Below are positions 48,127-62,200 of a stretch of 64,000 bases of DNA, piece after piece (the first letter of the stretch is position 1; every line of letters starts with the position of its first letter). The stretch is from assembly GCA_022829145.1 (NCBI GenBank), contig CM040747.1, forward strand, positions 35,976,052 to 36,040,051. Direction: 5' to 3'. The DNA is from Albula goreensis. Lineage: Eukaryota; Chordata; Actinopteri; Albuliformes; Albulidae. The notes under the pieces are model-generated. The model saw only the letters and a program-made list of their open reading frames with translations, ran no database searches and was not told the origin of the DNA. Made by a program: the position numbers and the translations under genes.

Positions 48127-51100
48127 ATGGCTGCTGAACCGACCAGAGAATGGAGCGATGAACAGCTCAAAAGTGATGATCTCCCCAAAAAAGACATAAT
48201 AAAATTTTTGCAGGACAATGCAGCCAATTCGGTATGTCTCCGAGTGTGATTCATGCCGTAGTATGTCACGTATTCGAAGTTATTCACCTCAAGTATTTAT
48301 GCGCACATGTCGAGCCGGCTTGCTTACTGCGGAGGCTAGCTCTCTTGCTAAGCACTTTCCTTGCATACTCTTTTGAGCATGTCATACGACGTTTATAAAT
48401 AAAATGACTTTCTGAATGAATGTAGCTTGAGTATAGGGTCGGTGCATGTTTAGCTTAAGCCTCCGACCATAGGAATTGTGTTTAAGCACAGATTTAATAT
48501 TTCTATCTTGCTAACCGGCTAGTGATAGATTTAGGTCTTGGCCGAATAATGAACTCGTTCATTTTGTCACGTACTCTTCTCCTCTGTCAGTTTCTTGCAG
48601 AACACAAACTAATGGGCAATATTAAAAACGTTGCAAAAACCGCGAAAAAGGAACAGTTGATTACAGCCTACAATCAGCTTTTCGAGAGCAAGGTAGGTGG
48701 GCAATGGTCCGTTATCATTTTGCTGAAGTTGGAGGGATCAGTTTGAGGCGGCGTGTTGCCATCAACAAACCTGTATCCGCACTGGATGCACCAGTCTAGA
48801 TTGTATTTGTCTGTGATGGGAACATACAGATGACATAAGGGTCTGCAAATTTGTGAAAGGCCTGCTCAAACCTCACATGCTTCAATATTTCGATGAAAAC
48901 TTTGGGTCCTAAGATGAGATAAAACATAACAGTAAAACTGAATTTTGTTTGTCAGTTGGGTGATATAAATGGCAATCCCAATGCCTAGCAGTTTTGCATA
49001 GCTGTCAGTCCAGGTATTACTAAAAACGACAGAGACAGTGAACCTGCCTGAGAACTGGCTGAAACACCATGAGCGGTGTACCAATGTCCAGAGTTTTCCC
49101 CTTGTTTTTTTTTCAAACTGTTGATGGGTGGGGGGTTACCCTGAACATTTACTAAATGCATGTAGCTCCACATCCCTTTGAATAACCAAGTCACATACTG
49201 TTTTTAAATGTTACGCTTGTTATTATCTTGCAAACATAGAAGATTGGATGCCAAAACATCTCCGTATAATACAAGAGACTGTAGAAGAATGTCACATTTG
49301 CTAAGAGTTAATAATTTAGTCAGTTCTGGCCTTTTCGTTGTCTTCTAGAAGTGTCCTCACCCCAGCACCATGAGAACAAATCAGTCCGGCAAGCTGAATA
49401 TTCTCTAACAAGTGCTTTCCCTCTATCCTCCTTGGTCTAGAGGTTCAAAGGCACTGATCCTGTAGAGGACATCACAGAACAGGTGAAAGATGTGAAGGTT
49501 GATGACAAACCTAAAGAAGTCAAAGTGGATCCAGTTGATGAGGTAGACCCTGAGGACTGGCTCATTCTGCTTGCCAGAAGTTGCTGTTTAGTTTATCTCC
49601 AGAATCTGGAAAGAACAGGTGTTAGGGGAGCATATTAGTGTGTAGCACATTGCGTGACAGGTTGGTTTTGATAAGAGTGCTCAATGAATGTAATGTAATG
49701 TGTGTCTGATAAGACTGGGATGCTTGTAGAAAAGGGTTAATGTCTCTATGTTAATGTCTCTACCCTTATTGCTCTTGTTTTAACTGTGATTTGTTTTTAA
49801 CCAAGGCTGTAGTTGGTAGGGGAGTCCTAATCTATTTGATCACCTTTGGCACTTGGGACTTTACCCCTCTCTAGAGTTATTTTTGCACTTTTTTGTACCA
49901 TTCTTATGCACTTTGCCTTGTAAGTCGCTCTGGATAAGAGCATCTCACAAATGTCCTTTAATGTAATGTAATCTTAATCAGTCCTTGGGTACCCACTGTG
50001 TACACTGGCTTAAACTGACTAGAAACCCCAACATGTAACAAGCCATTAACTGGACAGTTTGAATGTCTATAGAATAATAAATTTTGCTCTATCATAATTG
50101 AGTAGGAGTTCAGGAGTAGCTGAAGAGTACCATGAAGAGTAATCAGTCTTGTCAGGTCTCTGACATCTGCTACTCTCGCTTCCAGCAATACTGCAGATGG
50201 CTCCTTTAGAAACTGTTCACATTTTGTACTTGATTGAACTGTAGACCAACAGGTGAAATCAGTGCAGTTCCAATAGCTTAAAGTGTGGATATCAGGTTAT
50301 GAAACTAAAACATTAATGAAAAATAAAGAGCTCAATGACAGAACAAATGGAAAAGTTTTAGGAAATAGTTATGGTAGACTATAAGCACCTAATTAAAGCC
50401 AGCAAACAGGGGTCTCCAAGAACAGAGAGCGAAACCCCTGCTTTAGACAGCTTTGACAGTTGGGCTCTTATTTCAACCTTTATGCTTTTTATGTTGCTAA
50501 AATTTCCCTTTCTTTATAATATTCTGCCTCTTAGGCTCTGCAGTAAATGATATAAATGGTATTAATGATTGGGCAGGGTCCTCCAAAGTACACCAGATCG
50601 GTGCTGAAGAAAGGAGATAAGGTCAACTTCCCCAAGAAGGGTGACACCGTCAGCTGTTGGTACACAGGGACACTGGAGGATGGCACAGTATTTGACACCA
50701 ACATCCCCACAGGTATGTTTTAGGGTTTCAAGGGTGCAAAAAGGTGTTACATTGTATGCATATGCAAAATGACCCTTTTTTTTACTTTAGGAATGTTTTT
50801 TATAAAAGAAGTCATGGTTGCCAAGGATTTCAGATCAAAGCTTGTGCTTATCTGTACTCAGATCAGTTTATTGATTGTGATTTATCAAAATATATGTAAA
50901 TATATGTTTTTTTTAACTGTTGCATTTAGGAACCTAAACAGGAAGACATGACCTATTCTCAAGAAACACTTGCAAAAAAACTTTGCGAGTAAAAAAAAAA
51001 AAATTTATATGTGTAAAAATCAATAAATAACAACTTGTGCTGCAGCCTTTAGGTTGCATGTAGCAGTAGTTGTGATTGATAGAAATATTGCAGCACTCAG

Positions 51101-52513
51101 GTTTTTATGCAGGTATCATGCTATTAGTGAGAGTTGCTTCTACTTTAGAGAAAAGAGCTATGCTGCAACTGAGCCTGTTATTATTGCAGCTGCCAGAAAG
51201 AAGAAGCAGGCCAAGCCACTTTCCTTCAAAGTTGGAGTGGGGAGAGTTATCAGAGGGGTAAGACAAAAACTGTGTGTCCATCCAGCGTTGGGAGCGAGGA
51301 GGTAAGGGAGGTGGACAAAGTCAGTAGCCACATTCTGTGATATTTGCATCAGATCTGCTCATTGATGTTAAAAACAATTGGACATGTCACCTTCTCATCT
51401 CAGTAAGAGGCTGTCAGGGTCCATAGGCCCTCTCTCAGCCAGCGTTCTTAAGGCCAGGACTGACCTCGGTCAGCTGGTGGATGAGGCTTCTGCAATTCAG
51501 TCAGTCAGCGTGTGGCCCAGATGGTGCTGATTGGCTGGCAGCAGTAGAGGTGCATGCTGGTCTGCAGTTTCCTAAAGTGGCAGGATGATTGTGATGGGGT
51601 TTGTCTAAAATACAATGTTTTTAATAACCTCTACACCACCACTCTCCCCTTTGATTTTAATCCTGGTAACTCTAAAATTAATGGTGTATCAAAAATCTGA
51701 GGCCACTGGTCAAGTTTGGTAGTTCAAGTGTGAAAGCTGTAGGAGGAGACATGTTGAGAGGGCAAAATAAAAGAAACAAAGAACAGTGGATTGGCCTTCA
51801 AGTTAACCTATTAATATTGATTCACTGATCATCAGTTAATATGGTCAGAATGATCACCTTCACTGCAGGTCTGTTTGAGAGGATTGTACCCTAACATCCC
51901 ATTTATTTTGGAAAAGGAATGTTTTGATCCATGAGAAAGTCAACTGACCCTCCATTCAACTATTTCATATTTGAATAAAAGAGAAATAATGATAAAGATT
52001 TTAATTTTTATAAAATAAATGTGTACAAAAATATTTTTGGTTCAGAAATTACATGAGATAACACATGTAATTGTCTAGACTCTAGAGTAATGATTAGCGA
52101 TACAAGTGATCTAATTAAAATGTGTGTGTGTGTATGTGTGCATACATGTGTGTTTTAATGGTCTTTAGTGGGATGAAGCCCTCCTAACAATGAGTAAGGG
52201 AGAGACAGCCAGGCTGGAGATTGAGCCAGAGTGGGCCTATGGCAAGAAAGGGCAGCCTGATTCCAAGTATCCTTTCCTTGTAAAATTACGCCAAAGAGGA
52301 AGTTATTCATAATACACTTTTAATTTAAAAACGTTGACATGCTGTAATGTATTCTAACAAGACTAATAAATTGACAGAGGCAACTAGCGTCAAGGAAGGT
52401 CGCTATTTCTTCCTGGTTCTATCACACCATCACTTTTCCTTAACCTGGCCCTTCCCAGAATTCCACCCAATGCAAAGCTCATCTTTGAGGTTGAGCTTGT
52501 GAGTATTGACTGA
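48127..52513 (+). CDS. fkbp3: FKBP3 (FKBP25), nuclear peptidyl-prolyl isomerase
   Basis: Seven exons join in frame: 48127-48231, 48591-48692, 49441-49542, 50577-50712, 51190-51257, 52169-52266 and 52459-52513, giving 221 residues (human about 224). Residues 1-70 form the N-terminal basic helical domain ([35 protein letters not shown]). A charged linker follows. The FKBP domain spans about 108-221, with [17 protein letters not shown], the basic loop [25 protein letters not shown] (pocket Trp), WAYGKKG and IFEVELV. The enzyme isomerises X-Pro bonds, binds rapamycin and nucleic acid, and acts in nucleus and nucleolus. Intron 6 has U12-type signals. Intron 3 contains transposon sequence. Confidence 0.95.
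49640..49975. mobile_element. Non-autonomous fish repeat in fkbp3 intron 3
   Basis: AATGTAATGTAATG stands at the left (about 49,688) and AATGTAATGTAATC at the right (about 49,961). GTAAGTCGCTCTGGATAAGA near the right is the hallmark of a very common fish repeat, and is the reverse orientation of the insert at 6.1-6.3 kb. Confidence 0.55.
52267..52458 (+). other. U12-type (minor spliceosome) intron, fkbp3 intron 6
   Basis: The donor reads GTATCCTTT (52267-52275), the complete U12 5' splice-site consensus. The branch site TTCCTTAAC (52436-52444) matches the U12 branch consensus, with its adenosines 15-16 bases before the terminal AG at 52457-52458. The intron is 192 bp. A U2 reading would have a poor donor. 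Splicing here gives in-frame PDS-K-IPPNAKL. Confidence 0.88.
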
Positions 52514-52719
52514 CGCATGCAGTGGACGGCCCCTGGAACAGAATCAAGCCATCCCCATGAAACCGGCCTTATGTCGCACAGAAACACTGTACATGAGCTG
52601 AGCACCTCGACCTCAACTGAACGCATTTGGATAATGGTATTCAGATGACACAAAGTAGCTTTTTTTGTTTGTTTCCTTGGTATATTTTCCCAAGAAATTG
52701 CATGTTTGTTGTAAAGCTT

Positions 52720-52725
52720 AATAAA
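52720..52725 (+). terminator. fkbp3 poly(A) signal
   Basis: AATAAA 207 bp after the fkbp3 stop codon, followed by T- and GT-rich sequence (TTTTCGTGTTCCTTGTTTTG). Confidence 0.75.
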
Positions 52726-54202
52726 CCAATTTTGGGAACAACTTTTCGTGTTCCTTGTTTTGTCTTATTCAGCACACAAAGCGATCAGATAGCAGTGGGT
52801 GTAGAGTTGTAATTGTGGGAGGGCAGTGGGGTGCAGCCATCCTTCAGTCATATACTAGCCTGTTTAAGCCCCTGGGTATCCTTGTGTATTGTGGTACATA
52901 GTTCCAGCCAGTACTCTTATTGAGGTGACTGTGAACATGGCATCCATGTCCTTTCATTTTGGTGGGACTAACTCAATATGTATTTGGTGAATTATCCTTC
53001 AATTTAAGATGTTTTCCCATGTGCAGATGTTAAATTTGTGCAGCAGTTACAGCATGTAGGACTCATTTTGTCTTTCAAGATAGGTTTTCATAACTGGTTT
53101 CATTTGACTGTGGCTCATTTAATGGATGTGGAGGGAGAAATAAAGCTTGCCTACAGCTGCAAACCAGCACTACCAAACAGGAATGCTAAATGAGCATAAA
53201 GCAGTGTAGTGTTATAGTACTAGGCTTGTAATCCAAGGTTTCAGGTTCAAATAGTCAGTGGGTCATTGCTGATGTACCTTATGAAACCTGAATTGCTTTA
53301 GTCCATGTCCATTGGTATTCATACACAAATGAGCTGTACTTTATCAAGCCTTATTCAAGTCTCACTGGAGAAGTTGGCATAGGCTATCTGCCATCTTATT
53401 AACGCCGTCATAATTCTAATGGTGGATGTACTTGGCCCCTCTGTATTAAAGAGAAACTATAATTTTGCAGCTGCCTGTCCTGTATAAAAAGTGTTGGGGC
53501 AAGTCAAAAGTATCAATGACCAGAATAGTTCATCAGGCTCATCATCATTACCCTGATGAATGAAGCTTTGCCCAGCCACACATCTTACCTTAGTGCCAGT
53601 TTCCCAATATGGAATTAAATTAGTCCAAGCATATCAAAATCCATCATGCAGTGTCACAGTACAGGTTTTATGGTTGGCAACCATTTTAGGCTTTTGAAAT
53701 AGACAAGGGCCAAAATTCAATCAACATTTCTCTTGGATGTGGCTAACATTTAAATGCAACTGTACATGTTTTTCCATCAGCAGTTGGGAAGGTTCAACAA
53801 AAATGAACTCACCTAACTGTTCCTTTAGAAAAGAGGTGTCAAACTCCAGTCCTGGAGGGCTGCAGTGCTTACAGGTTTTTGTTTCCTTTCAATTAGCAGT
53901 CATTTTACACCTTGGAAACCAGGTGCATGGCCTCCATAGCCAAGGTGATTTAAATTTATCAAAGAAACTGCTGAAACACACCAATGAGCAGCTGACACTG
54001 CAGCCCCCTAGGACTTGACATTGACACCAATTTTAGACAAAAACCACTAAATAAAGCCCCCCCCCCACCAACACTAGTCTGCAATACATTTTCCATTGCT
54101 TACACATCAAACATTTCAGTATGATACTGAAATGCTTTCTCTATTAGTGTTTTGTGGTATTAAGATGGAAATAAATCACTCTGCTTGATTCTTTTGTGCC
54201 AC
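52726..54202. other. Convergent intergenic region between fkbp3 and fau
   Basis: No gene recognised. A MITE occupies 53834-54028. A C-run with CCCCCCCCACC lies near 54060. The 3' ends of two convergent genes flank the region. Confidence 0.5.
53834..54028. mobile_element. hAT-like MITE
   Basis: Left end GGTGTCAAACTCCAGTCCTG and complement of the right end GGTGTCAATGTCAAGTCCTA are inverted repeats of about 25 bp. This 'caaactccagtcctggaggg' text is one of the commonest short elements in fish genomes. About 195 bp, no coding content. Confidence 0.85.
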
Positions 54203-54208
54203 TTTATT
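54203..54208 (-). terminator. Candidate fau poly(A) signal
   Basis: TTTATT on the plus strand gives AATAAA on the minus strand, about 240 bp after the fau stop codon. Confidence 0.5.
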
Positions 54209-54446
54209 TGAATTCTTACAAAGAGCAGGAGAAACCTGATTCTGAGTTTCTGTTCAGATCCTCAAAATCAAATTTTGATCACAAGCCAAAAAAAAAAAAC
54301 CAACGAAGCCAAAAACCATAGTTAATGCATTCGATGAAGCACAATAAGAATTTGGTGCATTGATTTTTTTCTTGCGACAGATCTGGAGAACACACTAATG
54401 TAGAATATGCTCCAGGTCCTTGGGCAGCTTGGGGATGAGGGGGGAT

Positions 54447-56287
<1,841 letters not shown>

Positions 56288-57090
56288 CTTGAGTCTGTGG
56301 GAAACAGTAGGACACTGACATCAGCGTCACCGTGGCGTGCACGCACAGAAACTGGGAAAGGGTTCGATGTATTCACAAATCACCACCGCCTACAGAATAT
56401 TCGTGAAACATTTCAGTGGAAAAAATATGTGTCTAGTACCCGATATCGATATTTTACTTTATTTCAGCTATGCGATATGACAATACGGGAATGGTTCTTT
56501 CAACGTTGATAAGAAAGTTCATAGGTTAGAGCATTGAGGATGCCCTGAATTTATGTAACAACTGAAGGATTGTGGCGTTCTCGTAGACCAAATTACTACT
56601 GGATAAATCGCAACCAGTTTTTCGTCAACTGTTAAATTGTACAACTTGGCTATAGAAACATGCTGCCAAGCAATATTCCTGAATATTCAATCGCCAGCAA
56701 GCTGACAAGCGCGAACAGAAACACCCGGACAACCGAACTTCAGTTCCCAAGACTTTTAATTTGCTACACACGTTTCGACATTAAACAGTTGTCCAGTTGA
56801 ATATACCTATATACATCAACTTATTTCAGAAAACTAAGGGATATCTGCCTATCGCTGCTATGCCATGGTCGTACGATGCTAGCTTCTGAGTTAGCCAGTT
56901 AGCGAAACCGTCAATGCGGCCTACTGGATTTCATCAGAAGTCATTAAATGATCAAATATACGCTTAAATACGTGACTGTGAGTTACCTAAACTACCAAAA
57001 CACATCTCAAAACAAACATAGATAGGTAATGGCCAATTTCAGCCGCTAAAACATTGAATATTATATCACATGTACTCAGCACTTGCACAC

Positions 57091-57127
57091 CTCGCTCTGT
57101 CTCTCTCCACGCTCAGCAAAGAAAAGG
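57091..57127 (-). promoter_or_regulatory. Probable non-coding first exon of fau with 5' TOP tract
   Basis: On the minus strand CCTTTTCTTT (57127-57118) is a pyrimidine tract of the kind at which ribosomal-protein mRNAs start. About 30 bases on, GAGCGAG|GTGTGC offers a donor that could splice to the acceptor at 56295, just before the start codon. TOP tracts couple translation to growth signalling. Inferred from sequence; the exact start needs transcript data. Confidence 0.5.
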
Positions 57128-57879
57128 CCTGTCCTGCGTTCTTTCTCGGCGCATGTGCGTGTGCAGGAATTATGGGAAATATGACGTCAATAGGGAGGCA
57201 GCAGACTTCTATAACAATATTTTGGTATTACACGAAATTATTGAATTGCGTCTTGATATCATTACCTTTATACCTAATATCTGCGTCCAGTCCTTTCTAC
57301 TGAAGAACGTAACTGATATTTTTCTGATTGATTTCAGTAATAACAGCCACAGCAAAGCAAAACATTATATTAATATTTTCTTTGTAAAATTTCAAATTGA
57401 TAAAGGCAAAGTCATAGATAACTCAGTCTTTTCAAAAACTATATGATAATTTAACAAAAGTAACAATTTTTAGGTTACTGTTGTTAAATTAAATGTGTCT
57501 ATATCCCTGGCCTGAATAATGTTTGTACAGTTTTATCCATGCACTTTACATTGCTTTGTCTTTTAAGAACAATGATTAAAAAAAAATGAAAGAAGTTTTA
57601 TCTTTGAACTGTTTAGTTTACTACGGTGGGTGCTGCTACTGAGGAGCCGTTCAAAGAGTAATATCAAATGTCATATATGTCCACAGACACGAAGGTTAAA
57701 CTTCATTTGGCAGATTCTTTTAATTTCAAACAACTTACAGGAAGTATGGTAAATTCAACAAGTGCAATACCATCTCAAATGTGAATTATAAAATAACACA
57801 TGCAGTGCAGCAGCAAGCAAACAATAATAGGTCTAGTATATGCCTGTGGAGAAAAGGGTTATTTTTAAAATTAAGTCTG

Positions 57880-58290
57880 AACTGAGGGAGAGGGGAATGG
57901 TGGTTCAGGATAGGCAAGGTACAATCTGAAAAGTTTACGGTCTTTGGCAAAATGTGGGAAGGGACTCAACTCTTCTGCCAGTGGTGGGTAGGTAATTTCA
58001 CTGAGGAACCAGAGCAAGAACAGAGTGCAGTTGCGATAGTGGTATTCAACCACAGGGCAACCAAAAGTTGGCAGTGAAGGACCAGCTTCACAGTCTGCAA
58101 CTAGACATGGACAGTGACTGGCTGCTGGTGCAGTGACATCATTCAGGCTCACCTTGAGACGCATTGGAAGATCCACTCCCGAGTCCTCAGTGGCGCGTAA
58201 GTTTACGGTCATAGGAGATTTAGCAGGGATGTAGAGTGGCTCTGTCTTCCCAAGGCTCAGTTTCAGGTGGTGTGGAGTCTAAATGCCATT
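57880..58290 (-). mobile_element. Degraded L2-like LINE fragment
   Basis: The minus strand starts HLKLSLGKTEPLYIPAKSP, the typical L2 'KLNLSKTELLYIPAK' block, then LKVSLNDVT. In another frame near 57,900-57,990 it reads NYLPTTGRRVESLPTFCQRP, corresponding to the L2 C-terminal 'NELPTTVR..ESLPTFRQRLKT' block. The open 113-codon frame is therefore a relic, not a gene. Confidence 0.65.
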
Positions 58291-58794
58291 CAAATTTATC
58301 TGGGACATTTTGGAGGGTCATGAATGAGTGTCTGGTGTATTACCAACAGAGAAGGTATTGCATACAGTGTACCTGAGAAACTTTCCAAAGATAGCAGCAC
58401 TGAAAGTGTTTTTTCTAACTTGGTAGGTTAAAAGGTGACAAGTGGATCTGTCATACCACAAGTTCTAGTCCAGGCAATGCTAGGTATCTTTTCTGCACTC
58501 ATTTGTCCATGAAATTATTTTTTATTGCTGGCTGTATTTTGAGACAATATACCTATTTCATTTACTGATGTGTATTTTTCATTAATTTGTCAGTTGTTAA
58601 ACCTGCACATTTTTATTGTTTCATACAGAGTAGTTTATACTTGAGATTTATACCTGAAAGAAACTATTTCCAATTCTCTAGAGCAGTAAAGATTAATATC
58701 AGTTGAAAATAAATACGTTTAGAGGCTCATTTAAAAAAAAAAAAATTGAAAGGAGGTCACAAACAAAAACCAAAAGACCCAGTATATTCATCTG

Positions 58795-58800
58795 TTTATT
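58795..58800 (-). terminator. Candidate prpf39 poly(A) signal
   Basis: TTTATT on the plus strand (AATAAA on minus) about 470 bp after the prpf39 stop codon. Confidence 0.45.
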
Positions 58801-59046
58801 AAGAAATTAATATGTGAAAACAAAAAAGTATATTCTTCATTTCAGCTTTTGTTGAAAAGAGGAAAACAAAAAACTCTGGGATTTTAAAAGGCTCACACCA
58901 AGAAATGCAGACAGAAAGCATGGGTTTAAAATGAAGAGTTTTAGTTTTGAATTCACGCAAATATATAAATCTTTGCTAAACATAACTTCCCAGACCATCA
59001 AGACCAAATTACGGGGTCTGATTTAGATTTTTTCCATTAAGGTATC

Positions 59047-59070
59047 ATCACCATCATCATCATCATCATC
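59047..59070. repeat. (ATC)n microsatellite
   Basis: About eight ATC units followed by an A run. Confidence 0.85.
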
Positions 59071-59269
59071 AAAAAAAAAAAAGTCACTCCTTTTGTGCCT
59101 GTCATGGCAAACATTCCAATAAATCCATAATGGCCATCTTCCTTACTAAAGATAAAGCGAAGAGATCCAAATAAAAGGACATAAAAGGTAGAACAATCTT
59201 GGGATGGGCCAGGAGGACTCTCAGTGATGGTTTAAAAGCAGACATGGATAACCCAGAGAAACACAGGCA

Positions 59270-62200
59270 TCATGTCGGGGGAGGAGGGTAGTACTGTCCA
59301 TAGCCCCATGGGTTCTGGTAGTTGTATTGCTATGAGGGGAGACAAAGGAAACAAAGGAAAAATATCAGATTTCAGGGGAAAAGTGCCTGTCCATACATCG
59401 AACAGCATCAACAGACAACCTCTCTGCAACAGGATGAGGTCAATTTAGACATAAAGGATCATGGCACAGCTTTTTAGTCTAGCCTCTGCCCTCGATCAGG
59501 ACATTAGCTCAATGTGCCCAATTAGTCCTGTTGTATACAAAGTTATTCCCATTATACAAATAATATTTTAACTTGTGAAATGCAGAGGTATATGCAACCG
59601 GTGCCCTAGAATTTTTCTTATCTACTACCTATTTATACCATCTTCCTTGGTTTTTTTTTTTAGTTGCCAGATGCCGTGAGTCTGTGAGATCCCACTAATC
59701 TTTGACACGTATACAGGATTTGGATGGTAAATGTGATTTAGGCTATTTGTTTTTGTTGCAGGAAGTGAGAGGAACACTGTTGGTTTAGTCAGGAGATGAC
59801 ATTTCAACCACATGACAGGAAAAGTTGTTTGAACGATCAATTTTTCTATTCGCTAACAGCTAGTGCTGAGCTATAACTCATTTTATCGGCAAGAATGCCT
59901 CTACCTTTGACAGGTTTATAGAATACTGGCTAACTGGTTACTCTTCTTGTAATATGACACATGATGTACAGCAACTCCAAGGCTTGAATCTGGACCAATC
60001 ATTTCAAGTCTGCGTTAGCCTTCACAGGAATGCGGCATGGCCTTTCTCTCCTGTTTAACTTTTAACTCAAACCCACAACTTGGGGTTTTATTATGAGGAG
60101 ATAGCTACTCCCCTGTTACAATCAGATCAGTGAAATATGCTACTCTCTATGCTATATAATGATGATTTCTGAGAAAGTCCTCTGTCAGCAACATACTTTC
60201 TTCCACTTTGTGTTGTAATCATTAGCATGCGGTACACACCTGGTACCAGTTGTAGTTGTAATTGTAGGCAGAGTGGTTGGGCTGCATGTCTGGCATCATG
60301 TGACCGGTCGCCATGGAAGTGTCCTCTGTTCGCGGTTTCTTCGTCTCTGGTTCCTGCACACTCCTGAGGGGGAACCAGGAAAGCACCTCTTAAATTTACT
60401 CTCTTAAATTTACTCTCAAATGAACTTCTACTGCAATCCTTAGCACAAGGCTACAAACAGAATTGTATGCAAGACATAAAACAATTATATCACAAACAGC
60501 AGCACAACACATACAGTTCATAGTGAAATGTTAAAATATAAAGTGTGTTGAGACAAAAAAGTTTCAGTGCAATTAAGGGCACTTACTGGATGCAATTAAA
60601 AGCCTCCTAGCTGATGGGATAGTTATTCTCCAGCTCTTAAGGCTTGCTCTAACCAATTTTTTTGGTCCCATCAATTGTATAAACTGACATTTTACCTTAA
60701 TTTATTGATAATCTTATGAATTACAGCTGAATATTATTTTATGTCGCTTAGTTAAATTTATTTTTATGTTCAAATCAATGAGTGGCTGTATACACCAAAG
60801 AGTGGTTCAAAGTGCCCGTTTGTTGTTGCAGTTTACAGCTGTTGCATAAGGTTTCCTCATTGGGTGGACTTTTGAATATCTGAATTTGGTGGTCCATTAC
60901 ATAAGAACTCCAGCAGGGGAACCGATTGCATCCTCGTCTCTTACCCATTTTCAGCTTTCCTCTTTGTCACTTCATTTGCCTGTGAAAGCTTTTGGTGTTC
61001 CTCATGGGCAGCCACAAGCCTATGGGGGAGACAGTCACTCAGTTACCTTCAATTCTGAAAATATGGCAAAATCGCAGAGCTACAAAGCTTTGATTTACAG
61101 TTTGTCCAGTCAACCCAGCATGGTATGAACCTGGAAGTGGCAGACACAAAAGCAGTAAAAGATAAAAGATGCATCACTTGGGAAGCCAAGGGGGGGGAAA
61201 CAATATTCAGATTCAGGGACATTCAATTTTGTTCCAGGAAGTTGCAGCCTTTTATACCAGCAACAAATCAGCTACATCCAAGATAATAAAGGTTTAGAAT
61301 GAATTATTTAAATTCTACACATTTCAGTGGTGATCCACACAGAGCCAGCATACACTCCAGCCCTGTGTATCCCTTCTACTGCATCTCCCAGGATACTGCT
61401 GCGGGCACATACGTGTTGATGTCGGAGCCGAAGTCCTCCAGGAACTCAACCTTGCGCTGGGAGAAGGCGAGGCGGGCCTCCAGGGGCAGGGGGCTGGTCA
61501 GGGCCTGGTTGAAACAGGACAGTATCTGCTCCTCGTTCTGCTTCACATCTCCACTGTACTCCAGCTCCAGCAGGTTCAGGTACAGCTTGGGGCTCATCTA
61601 AAATAATAAAAAGAACAAATGCAGCTACTACTCCTGTGGTCCAAACACCATAAAGAAAAGACAGAGAGGTGTAGACAAGCACTGAACCAAATATAAATAG
61701 GTACATTTTCAGTGGAGTAACATTGTAAGTGTTTTCAGGAAAAGTCAAAATGGTGTAAATCCAATGTCTCAGACTACATGTATCTTTGATGCAAATGGGT
61801 TTTTTTTTTTTTTTTTTTTTGAGGCACTGGTGTCACAGGGCACGAAAAACAATCGTTTTAATATTACAATTTCAGCTGACTGTTACAGTGCCACCAAGGG
61901 GCCAACTGTTGCTAGGAAGCAACTTCAAGCAATAACAACAGTTCAATCAAAAGCATGCACAGGCATGGTTTAAAAGTAATAAGTACATGAGTATAATATT
62001 ATAATTAAAAAAAAAACAGACATCGGTCTTCTAATGAGGAGTTTGTAGAGATTTCAGACTTTATGCAGTGAACAAAGAACAGGGATTTTTGGTGATTTTT
62101 TAATTTGGTTTCATTTTTTGATCACTATAGTGTCCCCATTTGTTTTGATTTGCCCATCACTTTTAAAGGTGGACTCTTGATATGGTTGACAATGTACACA

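Larger units (their letters stand above)
58301..59269. other. Downstream region and 3' UTR of prpf39
   Basis: No gene recognised. An (ATC)n microsatellite lies at about 59047-59070. The right part, up to the prpf39 stop codon, should be its 3' UTR. Confidence 0.45.

Noticed and set aside
57871-58212. 113-codon minus-strand frame between fau and prpf39
   Set aside because: Its start continues an L2 reverse-transcriptase block and its end overlaps another L2 block in a different frame, so it is a LINE relic.
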